In this document: one piece after another, positions 1 to 7,499 of the stretch
How positions within the stretch are numbered: the stretch's first letter is position 1
Layout: each line of letters starts with the position of its first letter
Assembly: GCF_000024165.1 (NCBI RefSeq)
Contig: NC_013194.1
Coordinates: forward strand, 2,914,001-2,978,000
Length of the DNA stretch: 64,000 nucleotides
Source of the DNA: Accumulibacter phosphatis
Lineage (GTDB): Bacteria; Pseudomonadota; Gammaproteobacteria; Burkholderiales; Rhodocyclaceae
Direction: 5' to 3'
Translations under genes and position numbers: made by a program
The notes under the pieces: model-generated
The model's database searches: none
Seen by the model: only the letters and a program-made list of their open reading frames with translations
Told to the model about the DNA's origin: nothing

Positions 1-550
1 CCTGATAAACCATCAGAACCTCTTGCATCTTCCGGTCGAAATCCGGGTCACGCCGCTCCAGGTAATAGCGGATCTTGTGCGGCTTGATCTGCCGCTCGTT
101 GAGAATCCGCCAGACGGTACTCTTGCCCGCTTGCGCCAAACGCGGATGGCCGACCTCCTCGGCATGGCTCGAGACAAATTCCGCCAACGCCGAAATCGAC
201 CACACTTCCGCTGCCCGTCCATGATCTTTCGGTTTGGTACACGCCAAACTGACGACCCAAGCCTTGGCCTCCTCGCCAATCTCAGGCTCATGCGGGCGAT
301 GATAGGCATCCTTCAGGCCAGCCGCCACACCATCGGCCAGGGCTTTGTCGATACACTTGTACACCGTCGAACGTCCGACTCCCACTCGACGCATGACTTC
401 AGTAATCGACCGGTTCTCCACGTACGCCAGGAGAATCTTCGCCCTCTCGGCTTCACGTACCGGCGCCGTTCTCGACCGGGCCAGATCCCCGAGCATCTCC
501 TCTTCCGCCGCCGTCAAGGCCAGTGCCACCCGACTCGTCTTTCCCGACAT
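1..550 (-). CDS. IS630-family transposase, N-terminal part (runs off the window)
   Basis: An open frame of 183 codons reads on the minus strand from the ATG at 548-550 to the window edge without a stop. Its N-terminal region is a helix-turn-helix: residues around 45-65 read ITEVMRRVGVGRSTVYK, followed by a winged-helix part (about residues 75-165) with HRPHEPEIGEEAKAWV and AGKSTVWRILNERQIKPHK. This is the arrangement of IS630-family transposases. The catalytic DDE domain would lie outside the window, so intactness cannot be judged. It would catalyse cut-and-paste movement of the element. The gene points away from the TonB-like gene next to it. Confidence 0.85.
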   Translation of the reverse strand, partial: MSGKTSRVALALTAAEEEMLGDLARSRTAPVREAERAKILLAYVENRSITEVMRRVGVGRSTVYKCIDKALADGVAAGLKDAYHRPHEPEIGEEAKAWVVSLACTKPKDHGRAAEVWSISALAEFVSSHAEEVGHPRLAQAGKSTVWRILNERQIKPHKIRYYLERRDPDFDRKMQEVLMVYQ

Positions 551-630
551 GACCACACCTCACACACAAACGTCTTGAAATCATGTCAGTATCGCCGAAT
601 CTTCATGTCTATTGTTGAAACGAACTACTA
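1..630 (-). mobile_element. IS630-family insertion element, one end only
   Basis: The element consists of the partial transposase plus about 80 bp of non-coding end sequence (551-628). The junction lies at a CTAG tetranucleotide at 628-631. IS630-type elements are known to insert at TA, often within CTAG, duplicating the TA. The same TA forms part of the TAG stop of the TonB-like gene, which places the boundary at 628-630. The partner terminal repeat is outside the window, so the inverted repeats could not be confirmed. Confidence 0.6.
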
Positions 631-1323
631 GTGGCCCGGATCAAGCGAGAACTCGATCGGCAACAACACCCGAAACGCCCGGCCCCGCAAGGCCTCGGGC
701 AGCGTTGTTGCCGCCGCCGCCTGCTCGATCATCAACATGGCCTGCGTATCGAGCACGGCGCGCCCACTGGACCGCACGAGCGACAGCTCAGGAACATGCC
801 CCCAAGCGCTCATGCTGACTGCAACCTCGGCCGTGCCTTCCCAAAGACTCTCGCGTGCTACCGGAGGATAGCGCTTGAAGCGGCGGGCGGCGATCGCCAG
901 TGCCACGCGATACTGGCGCAGGTCGTCGGCGCTGACGCCATCCCGTGTCGCTACGGTCGGGGCCGCCCCCACCGGCGCCTCGGCGGTCTGCTCTGGAGCA
1001 GCCTTGCCCACCGCCGCCGGAGCCATCACGGCAGACGGGACAACGACTCGCGGCGCCGTTACCTGGCGCTGGTGCTCTGTCGATCCATCCGACCGCGCGG
1101 TCATCCGGGAAGGTGGCGGCACACCGACCGGCGCCGGCGCCTTTGGCCCCGCCGCGTGCGACGGAATCGTTTGGCTGCGAGTACCGATCACCGCCTCGAG
1201 TGGCTTCCCGGCGGGCGCAATGCGCACCGGCAGGCCTGGGTAGACACGAACGAGTAGTACGAGATGCGCCAGCAGCGAGGCGACCACAGCCAGCAGCAGG
1301 CGGCGAACGCCTTCACGCCGCAT
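628..1323 (-). CDS. TonB-like energy transducer protein
   Basis: This 231-residue protein has one N-terminal membrane anchor (about residues 8-27), a long Pro/Ala-rich linker and a C-terminal TonB-type domain (about residues 150-228) containing RYPPVARES, EGTAEVAVSM and LPIEFSL. TonB proteins span the periplasm and pass the energy of the ExbBD motor to outer-membrane receptors. No exbB or exbD is nearby, so its partner is unknown. It is the last gene of the apparent ccoG-ccoH-DUF3149 run. Its stop codon coincides with the IS630 insertion point, so a few C-terminal residues may have been lost or replaced. The domain core is complete. Confidence 0.75.
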   Translation of the reverse strand: MRREGVRRLLLAVVASLLAHLVLLVRVYPGLPVRIAPAGKPLEAVIGTRSQTIPSHAAGPKAPAPVGVPPPSRMTARSDGSTEHQRQVTAPRVVVPSAVMAPAAVGKAAPEQTAEAPVGAAPTVATRDGVSADDLRQYRVALAIAARRFKRYPPVARESLWEGTAEVAVSMSAWGHVPELSLVRSSGRAVLDTQAMLMIEQAAAATTLPEALRGRAFRVLLPIEFSLDPGH

Positions 1324-1464
1324 TGCCGTCGCAGTGCGTTGCGGCCACCGGCAAGCGGCGATTGCCTGCCGGAGATTCGCCGGCTCGCCGCTCCCAACGG
1401 CCAGAGCCGGTGATAGCCAATCTGGTCTTCAGCATCCGGGGCCGGGCGCACCCCGACCATCGAC

Positions 1465-1605
1465 CTATTTTCCGGCTCGTGCTTCGTCCTCACGTATCTT
1501 CTTGCTGAAGAAGGAGGAAAACCAGAACGCCATACCGACCACGAAAAGAATCACGAACAGGCTGAATAGCCCGTAGTCACTCGAAAACAACAAGTCCCAA
1601 GCCAT
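1465..1605 (-). CDS. DUF3149-type single-pass membrane microprotein (46 aa)
   Basis: ATG at 1603-1605 is preceded by GGGAGGT with good spacing and opens a 46-codon frame ending in TAG. The product starts MAWDLLFSSDYGLFSLFVIL, has one membrane helix (about residues 12-32) and a charged tail SKKIREDEARAGK. This matches my recollection of the DUF3149 family of proteobacterial small membrane proteins. No function is established. It lies 20 bp after ccoH and before the TonB-like gene, so it is probably co-transcribed with the cbb3 oxidase assembly genes. A role in oxidase assembly or stability is only a guess from position. Confidence 0.75.
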   Translation of the reverse strand: MAWDLLFSSDYGLFSLFVILFVVGMAFWFSSFFSKKIREDEARAGK

Positions 1606-1625
1606 CGTCTACCTCCCTGAAAAAA

Positions 1626-2162
1626 TCAGTTACCCGCTGCCGTCACCCTGGATAACGGGGTCCACCGCAGCGCCGATTCTGTTCCCGTCACCCAATCTCC
1701 CACCAAGCGCCACTGTCGCTTTTCGTCCTCGAGGCTGACGTGCCAGCGACCACCAGTCAAGGGGGCGAGCGTGCCCACATAGACACCGCCGCCCTCGGCA
1801 CGCAGGGCCACGTCCTGATCGAAACCCGGGCGCGTCGGATGCGCAATGCGCAGGCTGAGCGCATCCGGCAAGGCCACTCCGGCGTGCAGACGCAGCAGGA
1901 TCCGGATCCGCCTACCCTCCTCACCAAGCACGAAGTCTGCCGCGACTCCCAGTTCGGCGGCGCGCTGATCACGCTCCGTGCGCCGATTTACCGTCAGGCC
2001 CTGCTTGTAGTAGTCGTCCTCCACCAGTCCATCACTGGTCACGACCGCCAGATAGGCGGTGATGACTCCGGCGATGATGACAATTACCGGACCGAGCATC
2101 AGCAACCATGGCCATGGCTCGCGGTACCACGGTGCTGCCTTGGCGCTCTGCTCTCGCTTCAT
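1626..2162 (-). CDS. ccoH: FixH/CcoH family cbb3 oxidase assembly protein
   Basis: A 178-residue protein with an N-terminal membrane helix (about residues 17-41, starting PWPWLLMLGPVIVIIAGV) and a periplasmic domain. The sequence VEDDYYKQGLTVNR just after the helix is the hallmark of FixH/CcoH. CcoH is needed for stable assembly of the cbb3-type cytochrome oxidase in the inner membrane. The gene overlaps the end of ccoG by four bases (ATGA), the usual sign of translational coupling, and is followed 20 bp later by the DUF3149 microprotein. Confidence 0.93.
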   Translation of the reverse strand: MKREQSAKAAPWYREPWPWLLMLGPVIVIIAGVITAYLAVVTSDGLVEDDYYKQGLTVNRRTERDQRAAELGVAADFVLGEEGRRIRILLRLHAGVALPDALSLRIAHPTRPGFDQDVALRAEGGGVYVGTLAPLTGGRWHVSLEDEKRQWRLVGDWVTGTESALRWTPLSRVTAAGN

Positions 2163-3574
2163 GGCAGGAAGAAGCTCGTCTTTTCCCGAACCGCGATCGC
2201 GTCGCGATCCTCGGCCCTGACCTCGAAGAAGAGTTCGTTCGACCCCTTCCTGCCGACCCCGGGTTCGACCCGCGCGGAGAGCGCCAGCGTAGTCGAAGAC
2301 GCCGCCGGAACGTCCACGCTACGATTGCCGACGATATCGACACCCTCGATGCCGCTGACGCCAATCAAGTAACGATGCGGCGAATCGTCAGTGTTCGAGA
2401 TGTGCAAACGGTACACGTTCTCGATACGCCCATCCTCGGCCTCGCGCGACAGTGTCGAACGGTCGCGCAGGACATCCACCTTGAGCGGCACGCGGTGAGC
2501 CAGGCTCCACGCTGTCCCCAGAATGATCGCCAGCAGTATGCTCGTATAGAGAAGCGTTCTGAAGCGCAACAGGTGCGCGAACATCTCGCGCGGGGAGTAA
2601 TGTTTCTCCAGAGCATTCTCGGTCGAGTAGCGAATCAAGCCACGCGGCGAACCGACCTTGTCCATCACCTGATCGCAGGCGTCGATGCACGCCGCGCAGG
2701 CAATGCACTCGAGTTGCAGCCCATTGCGAATGTCAATCCCCGTCGGACACACCTGTACACAGATGCTGCAGTCGACGCAGTCGCCCAACGCCTCCGTCTT
2801 CGGCGTGGCACCTTTCCTGCGCAGACCTCGCGGCTCTCCCCGCTCCGGGTCGTAGCTGATGATCAAGGTATCCGGATCGAACATTACCCCCTGGAACCGG
2901 GCATAGGGGCACATGTACTTGCAGACCTGCTCGCGCATGAAACCGGCCATCAGGTACAGGAAGGCCGCATAGAAGAAAATCCAGAAAGCCTCCCACGGTC
3001 CCAGACTGAAAGAGAGCAACTCGCCAAGGAGTTCCTTGATCGGCGTGAAATAGCCGACAAAGGTGATCCCTGTCCACAACGCAACAACGAGCCAGAGCGA
3101 ATGCTTGATCAACTTGAGGCGGAACTTGCGCATGCTCATCGGCTGCGCATCGAGCTTGATGCGTGCTGGACGTTCGCCCTCGATCTTGCGCTCGATCCAC
3201 ATCAGTATCTCGGTATACACCGTCTGCGGGCAGGCGTAGCCGCAGAACAGGCGACCACCAATCGCGGTGACAAGAAACAACGCGTACGCGGAAATCACCA
3301 GCAGAACGGCCAGGTAGATAACGTCCTGCGGCCAGAACACCAGGCCGAAGATGTAGAACTTGCGTTCAACGATGTGGAAGAGGACTGCCTGCCGACCGCC
3401 CCACTCGATCCAGCACAGGCCATAAAACAATGCCTGCGTAAAGAAGACCATCGCCCAGCGCCAGTTGTTGAAGACCCCTGTTACGCTGCGTGCGTGGACG
3501 GTTCTGTGCTTTTCGTACAGGCCGTCGATGTTGATGGGAATTGCCTTGGCCTTGTTGCCGGCCGCTTGGTCCAT
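2159..3574 (-). CDS. ccoG: CcoG (RdxA/FixG) iron-sulfur protein for cbb3 oxidase assembly
   Basis: A 471-residue polytopic protein with membrane helices near residues 38-56, 85-108, 158-178 and 193-213. It carries the CGYACPQ motif (residues 111-117), a CKYMCP motif (218-223) and two ferredoxin-like clusters (Cys266/269/272/276 and Cys290/293/296/300). The C-terminal third is a periplasmic Ig-like domain typical of FixG. CcoG is known as a membrane Cu(II) reductase that helps supply copper to the binuclear centre of cbb3 oxidase. It is the first gene of the ccoGH run and has its own FNR-type box about 70 bp upstream of the start, separate from ccoNOQP. Confidence 0.95.
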   Translation of the reverse strand: MDQAAGNKAKAIPINIDGLYEKHRTVHARSVTGVFNNWRWAMVFFTQALFYGLCWIEWGGRQAVLFHIVERKFYIFGLVFWPQDVIYLAVLLVISAYALFLVTAIGGRLFCGYACPQTVYTEILMWIERKIEGERPARIKLDAQPMSMRKFRLKLIKHSLWLVVALWTGITFVGYFTPIKELLGELLSFSLGPWEAFWIFFYAAFLYLMAGFMREQVCKYMCPYARFQGVMFDPDTLIISYDPERGEPRGLRRKGATPKTEALGDCVDCSICVQVCPTGIDIRNGLQLECIACAACIDACDQVMDKVGSPRGLIRYSTENALEKHYSPREMFAHLLRFRTLLYTSILLAIILGTAWSLAHRVPLKVDVLRDRSTLSREAEDGRIENVYRLHISNTDDSPHRYLIGVSGIEGVDIVGNRSVDVPAASSTTLALSARVEPGVGRKGSNELFFEVRAEDRDAIAVREKTSFFLP

Positions 3575-3615
3575 GATTTCAGCTCCGATCCATTTCAGAA
3601 TTACACCAAACTCTA

Positions 3616-3656
3616 ATATTACATCTTGGCGTGATGCTGATCTTGATCTGAATCAG
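3616..3656 (-). promoter_or_regulatory. FNR/ANR-type promoter of ccoG
   Basis: The 14-mer at 3643-3656 reads TTGATCTGAATCAG on the plus strand and matches the FNR consensus TTGATNNNNATCAA at all but the last base. On the minus strand a -10 candidate TAATAT lies at 3621-3616. A start of transcription near 3609 would put the FNR site about 40.5 bp upstream, the spacing of class II FNR promoters. This predicts induction of ccoGH at low oxygen. Confidence 0.75.
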
Positions 3657-3753
3657 CCCGGAGTAATTGCAGCGCGCGATTCCCGGCAACACAACGGGCG
3701 TGGGGCACCTGGCCGCGACCGCTGGAAAGCTGCGAGAAGGGAATCAGCGACGG

Positions 3754-3791
3754 AAAAACAACGGAGCGGCGAGGCGCGCCGCTCCGTTGTT
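3754..3791 (-). terminator. Intrinsic terminator after ccoNOQP
   Basis: A perfect 14-bp stem (3757-3770 with 3778-3791) closes a 7-base loop just beyond the ccoP stop. On the minus strand it runs into five T residues (3758-3754). It separates the ccoNOQP transcript from the FNR-type promoter of ccoG. Confidence 0.85.
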
Positions 3792-3803
3792 GCGGCCTTG
3801 TTG

Positions 3804-4706
3804 CTATTTGCTGCCGGCGCTCAGACTGAGCACATAGGCGGCGAGCACGTGCACCTTGGCCTCACCGAGAAACTCCTTCCAGGCCGGCATCTGGTTCGTC
3901 CGACCCTTCGTGATGGTTTCGATGATCGTCGCCTCCGAACTACCGTAGAGCCAAATCTTGTCGGTCAGGTTGGGGGCGCCGACCGCGTGCATGCCCTTGC
4001 CATCCTGTCCGTGGCAACCTGAGCATCCCGCCGTATTGAAGGCTTCCTGCCCCTTGGCAACGCGCACCGAATCGGCCGGCAGGCCCGAGAGAGAGCGCAC
4101 GTAGTTGGCGAGATCCTTGACTGTTTCGGCGCCAAGCTGTGCGTGCGGCGGCATCACCCCCATCCGACCGTTGGTGATTGTTTCGACGATCGCCGCCGGC
4201 TCGCCGCCCCACTGCCAGTCATTGTCGGCCAGATTCGGAAAGCCCTTCGAACCCCGTGCGTCGGCACCATGGCACTGCATGCAGTAGGTCAGGTAAAGCC
4301 GCTTGCCCGTTTCGTTGCCTTCCTTGTCGCCAGCCAGCGCCTGCAGGTCCATCTTCATATACTTGTCGTACAGGGGCTTCGTCTGCTCGTCGGCCTTGGC
4401 GACTTCCTTGGCAAGCTGCCCACTGGACGACCAGCCAAGCATGCCCTGATAGCTGCCCAGCGTCGGGTAGAGCGCGCAGTACACCAGCGAGAAGATAACG
4501 GTCAGATAAAAAAGCCACATCCACCACTTCGGCAAGGGATTGTTGTACTCCTCGAGAGTCTCGTCCCAGACGTGACCAGTGGTGTCCACCTTGGCAGGTG
4601 GCGGCGTACTCTGCGACCAGAGCATCACACCACAGGCAATGATGCTGAGCAGCACCAACAGAATGACGTACCAGTTCCAGAACTGATTCACAAAATCGTT
4701 CATCAT
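3804..4706 (-). CDS. ccoP: cbb3-type cytochrome c oxidase subunit III (CcoP, dihaem)
   Basis: A 300-residue protein with two N-terminal membrane helices (about 14-31 and 61-82) joined by a segment with the conserved WDETLEEYNNPLPKWW. Two cytochrome c domains follow, with haem motifs CMQCH (142-146) and CSGCH (228-232) and distal methionines in VMPPHA and NQMPAW. CcoP passes electrons from soluble cytochrome c to CcoO and the catalytic CcoN. It overlaps ccoQ by four bases and ends 13 bp before the operon terminator. Confidence 0.97.
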   Translation of the reverse strand: MMNDFVNQFWNWYVILLVLLSIIACGVMLWSQSTPPPAKVDTTGHVWDETLEEYNNPLPKWWMWLFYLTVIFSLVYCALYPTLGSYQGMLGWSSSGQLAKEVAKADEQTKPLYDKYMKMDLQALAGDKEGNETGKRLYLTYCMQCHGADARGSKGFPNLADNDWQWGGEPAAIVETITNGRMGVMPPHAQLGAETVKDLANYVRSLSGLPADSVRVAKGQEAFNTAGCSGCHGQDGKGMHAVGAPNLTDKIWLYGSSEATIIETITKGRTNQMPAWKEFLGEAKVHVLAAYVLSLSAGSK

Positions 4707-4894
4707 GCTTTCCTTTGTTCGATGCGATCCAGGCCGAGTTCAGCCCGATCCGCTGCCTCGTCCGAGAACGGCAGCATCGCCGCCTCTTCGAAGCGCTTCT
4801 TGTTGCCCTTCACACCGTAGGCCCACCAGACGATCCCAAGGAAGGTCAGCAGGGAAACGACGGTCACGATGGAGCGCAGATCGTTGATGTCCAT
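4703..4894 (-). CDS. ccoQ: cbb3-type cytochrome c oxidase small subunit CcoQ
   Basis: A 63-residue protein with one membrane helix (about residues 8-27, LRSIVTVVSLLTFLGIVWWA) followed by a basic and then acidic tail (GNKKRFEEAAMLPF). This is the size and layout of CcoQ/FixQ, which stabilises the cbb3 oxidase. It sits in the conserved position between ccoO (4-bp gap) and ccoP (4-bp overlap). Confidence 0.95.
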   Translation of the reverse strand: MDINDLRSIVTVVSLLTFLGIVWWAYGVKGNKKRFEEAAMLPFSDEAADRAELGLDRIEQRKA

Positions 4895-4898
4895 GCGC

Positions 4899-5513
4899 CT
4901 ACTTCGCGTTCTTCATCTCAAGGCCCATCCCCTGCAGATAGGCGATGAGCGTGTCGAGTTCGCTCTTGCCCTCAAGCTGCTTCTTGGCTCCGGCGATCTC
5001 CTCGTCGGTATAGGGGACACCTACGATGCGCAAAGCACGCATCTTGGCCTCGATGCTGTTCGCGTCGGCCGGAGCCTTCTCCAGAAAGGCGAAAGCCGGC
5101 ATGTTGGACTCCGGCACGACGTCGCGCGGATTGATCAGGTGAGCGCGGTGCCACTCATCGGAATACCGCCCACCAACGCGCGCAAGGTCCGGGCCGGTAC
5201 GCTTCGAGCCCCACTGGAAGGGATGGTCATAGACGAACTCGCCCGCCACCGAATAATGACCATAACGCTCGGTCTCCGCACGGAACGGACGAATCATCTG
5301 CGAATGGCAGAGGAAGCAGCCTTCACGGATATAGACGTCGCGCCCGGTCAGGCGGACCGGATCGTAGGGCTTGAGCCCAGTCACCGGTTCGGTAGTGGAT
5401 TTCTGGAAGAACAACGGCACGATTTCGACCAGACCACCGACGCTGACCACCAGCAGGGTCAGCAAGACCATCAATCCGACATTGCGCTCAATTGCATCTT
5501 GCGTAAGTTTCAT
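4899..5513 (-). CDS. ccoO: cbb3-type cytochrome c oxidase subunit II (CcoO, monohaem)
   Basis: A 204-residue protein with an N-terminal membrane anchor (about residues 13-35) and a periplasmic cytochrome c domain with the haem motif CFLCH (66-70) inside REGCFLCHSQMIRPF, a strong CcoO signature. The start at 5511-5513 (MKLTQDAIERN) is preceded by GAGGGG. A longer frame starting at 5585 would run back into ccoN and is not used. CcoO relays electrons from CcoP to CcoN. It lies 10 bp downstream of ccoN. Confidence 0.96.
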   Translation of the reverse strand: MKLTQDAIERNVGLMVLLTLLVVSVGGLVEIVPLFFQKSTTEPVTGLKPYDPVRLTGRDVYIREGCFLCHSQMIRPFRAETERYGHYSVAGEFVYDHPFQWGSKRTGPDLARVGGRYSDEWHRAHLINPRDVVPESNMPAFAFLEKAPADANSIEAKMRALRIVGVPYTDEEIAGAKKQLEGKSELDTLIAYLQGMGLEMKNAK

Positions 5514-5523
5514 TTCATTCCCC

Positions 5524-6951
5524 TCAGGCGTGGTGTGCAGCAGGTTGCAGCACCAGCGCGTCATCGACCGTACGGCCGCCGGCAATCGTCTTGACCATGT
5601 TGTAGGCCATGATCAACATGCCGACCAGGAAGAGAACGCCACCGAGGAAACGAATCGCCCAGAACGGATACGAAGCCTTCACCGATTCGACAAAACTGTA
5701 GGTCAGCGTACCGTCCAGATTGACCGCGCGCCACATCAGGCCCTGCATCACACCGGCAATCCACATCGAGGCGATATAGAGAACGACGCCGATCGTCGCC
5801 ACCCAGAAGTGCACCGTGATCAACTTGACACTGAACATCTCCGGCTTGCCGAACAGACGCGGCAACAGGTAGTAGATCGAACCGATCGAAACCATCGCCA
5901 CCCAGCCCAAGGCACCCGAATGCACGTGTCCGACCGTCCAGTCCGTGTAGTGGGACAAGGCGTTGACCGTCTTGATCGCCATCATCGGACCTTCGAAGGT
6001 CGACATGCCGTAAAAGGACAGCGACGTGATCAGGAACTTGAGGATCGGATCATCGCGCAGCTTGTGCCAAGCGCCCGAGAGCGTCATCACACCGTTGATC
6101 ATGCCGCCCCACGAGGGAGCAAGGAGAATCAGCGAGAACAGCATGCCCACCGACTGGGTCCAGTCGGGCAACGCGGTGTAGTGCAGATGGTGCGGGCCGG
6201 CCCACATGTAGGTGAAGATGAGCGCCCAGAAGTGCACGACCGACAGGCGGTACGAATACACTGGCCGCCCGGCCTGCTTCGGGACGAAGTAATACATCAT
6301 GCCGAGAAAGCCCGCGGTGAGGAAGAAGCCGACCGCGTTGTGGCCGTACCACCACTGAACCATCGCGTCCTGAACGCCGGCATAGGCCGAGTAGGACTTG
6401 GTCAAGGAAACCGGAATCTCGGCGCTGTTGACGACGTGCAGCAAGGCAACGGCAAGGATGAACCCCCCGTAGAACCAATTCGCCACGTAGATGTGACTGA
6501 CCTTGCGCTTGGCGATGGTGCCGAAAAAAACGACCGCGTAGGCCACCCAGACCACGGTGATCAGGATGTCGATCGGCCACTCGAGTTCGGCGTACTCCTT
6601 TCCCGAGGTGAAACCCAGCGGCAGGGTGATGGCGGCCAGGATGATGACCAGTTGCCAGCCCCAGAACGTGAAGGCCGCCAGGCCATCGGAGAAGATCCGC
6701 GTGTGACAGGTCCGTTGGACTACATAGTAAGAGGTGGCGAACAAGGCGCTGCCACCGAAGGCAAATATCACCGCGTTCGTGTGCAGGGGACGCAAACGCC
6801 CGAAATGCAGCCAGCCCAGATTCAGCTCTGGCCAGACCAGTTGGGCGGCGATGATCACGCCAACCAGCATTCCGACAATCCCCCAGATTACGGTCATCAC
6901 GGCAAACTGCCGCACCACCTTGTAGTTGTATGTTGACTGAGTTACCGACAT
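5524..6951 (-). CDS. ccoN: cbb3-type cytochrome c oxidase subunit I (CcoN, catalytic)
   Basis: A 475-residue protein with about twelve membrane helices. Conserved CcoN segments include the N-terminal YNYKVVRQFAVMTVIWG, WWYGHNAVGFFLTAGFLGMM (ligand histidine and proton-path region) and the later WTVGHVHSGALGW. CcoN holds haem b and the haem b3-CuB centre where oxygen is reduced, with high oxygen affinity. It is the first gene of ccoNOQP and is preceded by an FNR-type box about 105 bp upstream. Confidence 0.97.
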   Translation of the reverse strand: MSVTQSTYNYKVVRQFAVMTVIWGIVGMLVGVIIAAQLVWPELNLGWLHFGRLRPLHTNAVIFAFGGSALFATSYYVVQRTCHTRIFSDGLAAFTFWGWQLVIILAAITLPLGFTSGKEYAELEWPIDILITVVWVAYAVVFFGTIAKRKVSHIYVANWFYGGFILAVALLHVVNSAEIPVSLTKSYSAYAGVQDAMVQWWYGHNAVGFFLTAGFLGMMYYFVPKQAGRPVYSYRLSVVHFWALIFTYMWAGPHHLHYTALPDWTQSVGMLFSLILLAPSWGGMINGVMTLSGAWHKLRDDPILKFLITSLSFYGMSTFEGPMMAIKTVNALSHYTDWTVGHVHSGALGWVAMVSIGSIYYLLPRLFGKPEMFSVKLITVHFWVATIGVVLYIASMWIAGVMQGLMWRAVNLDGTLTYSFVESVKASYPFWAIRFLGGVLFLVGMLIMAYNMVKTIAGGRTVDDALVLQPAAHHA

Positions 6952-7027
6952 GGACTCACCTCTTTCTTGACCAAAAAACCGGCTTTCACCGCCCCGAATG
7001 CCCTTGCTGCGACCACTGACTTTGAGG

Positions 7028-7069
7028 ATGGTATTCTAACCCGCGAGGGCTCAATTTGACACAGATCAA
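7028..7069 (-). promoter_or_regulatory. FNR/ANR-type promoter of ccoNOQP
   Basis: TTGACACAGATCAA at 7056-7069 matches the FNR consensus TTGATNNNNATCAA except for one base in one half-site. A weak -10 candidate TACCAT lies at 7033-7028 on the minus strand at the distance expected for a class II FNR promoter. A second possible -10 (TAGAAT, 7038-7033) is slightly too close. The ccoN start codon is about 75 bp further on. Confidence 0.65.
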
Positions 7070-7103
7070 GCTCGCCCGCGGTGACGGCACCCTGACTGCG
7101 CGC

Positions 7104-7132
7104 AAAAAAACGGGTGCGTCGAAACGCACCCG
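7104..7132 (-). terminator. Intrinsic terminator after ccoI-ccoS
   Basis: A 9-bp perfect stem (7111-7119 with 7124-7132, CGGGTGCGT/ACGCACCCG) has a CGAA loop. On the minus strand it is followed by seven T residues (7110-7104). It lies 116 bp beyond the ccoS stop and just upstream of the ccoN FNR box, so it ends the copper-ATPase transcript. Confidence 0.85.
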
Positions 7133-7234
7133 AACCCCAACAGAGAAACACCTCACCAGAGCCGAGACCTGCGCGCGGATGCCGCGGCATCGGCGCATTC
7201 ATTGCGTGAAATTATCGCAGAGCTCAGGGAGAAA

Positions 7235-7254
7235 CTCTTGACCTGAGTCAAGAG
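7235..7254. promoter_or_regulatory. Perfect 20-bp palindrome, FNR-like
   Basis: CTCTTGACCTGAGTCAAGAG is a perfect inverted repeat whose core TTGAC-CTGA-GTCAA has the geometry of an FNR/Crp box, with one symmetric change per half-site. It overlaps the stop codon of ccoS (7248-7250) and lies about 180 bp upstream of the ccoN FNR box. It may be a second regulator site for ccoN or a transcript hairpin. The sequence alone does not decide. Confidence 0.45.
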
Positions 7255-7496
7255 CCGCTTCGATTCGTGACCGGAGATCCGTCGCCGGCGTGCTCTGCCT
7301 GTGCGTCCGGTGACTTGTCCGGAGCGTCGTCGGCCGGCGATACCGGGCGTGACCTGTCGTCGTCCATCAGGATGCGATAGGCTGGCCCCTCGAGATCGTC
7401 AAACTGCCCATTGCGCAGCGACCACCAGAACGCGATACCGATCAGGAAGACCAGAACGACCGAGATCGGAATCAGCAGGTAAAGGGTTTCCATCAT
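7248..7496 (-). CDS. ccoS: cbb3 oxidase maturation protein CcoS
   Basis: An 82-residue protein with one membrane helix (about residues 4-26) followed by WSLRNGQFDDLEGPAYRIL. The GQFDDLEGP run is the CcoS signature. CcoS is required for cofactor insertion (haem b and CuB) into cbb3 oxidase. It starts 3 bp after the ccoI stop. The acidic tail (residues 48-82) is longer than the minimal family core and looks disordered. Confidence 0.93.
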   Translation of the reverse strand: MMETLYLLIPISVVLVFLIGIAFWWSLRNGQFDDLEGPAYRILMDDDRSRPVSPADDAPDKSPDAQAEHAGDGSPVTNRSGS

Positions 7497-7499
7497 CGC

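Noticed and set aside
2108..3616. 502-codon open frame opposite ccoG
   Set aside because: ccoG is unambiguous and this frame has no family features.
7056..7241. 61-codon plus-strand frame between ccoN and ccoS
   Set aside because: It covers the FNR box and the ccoS terminator and has no coding features.
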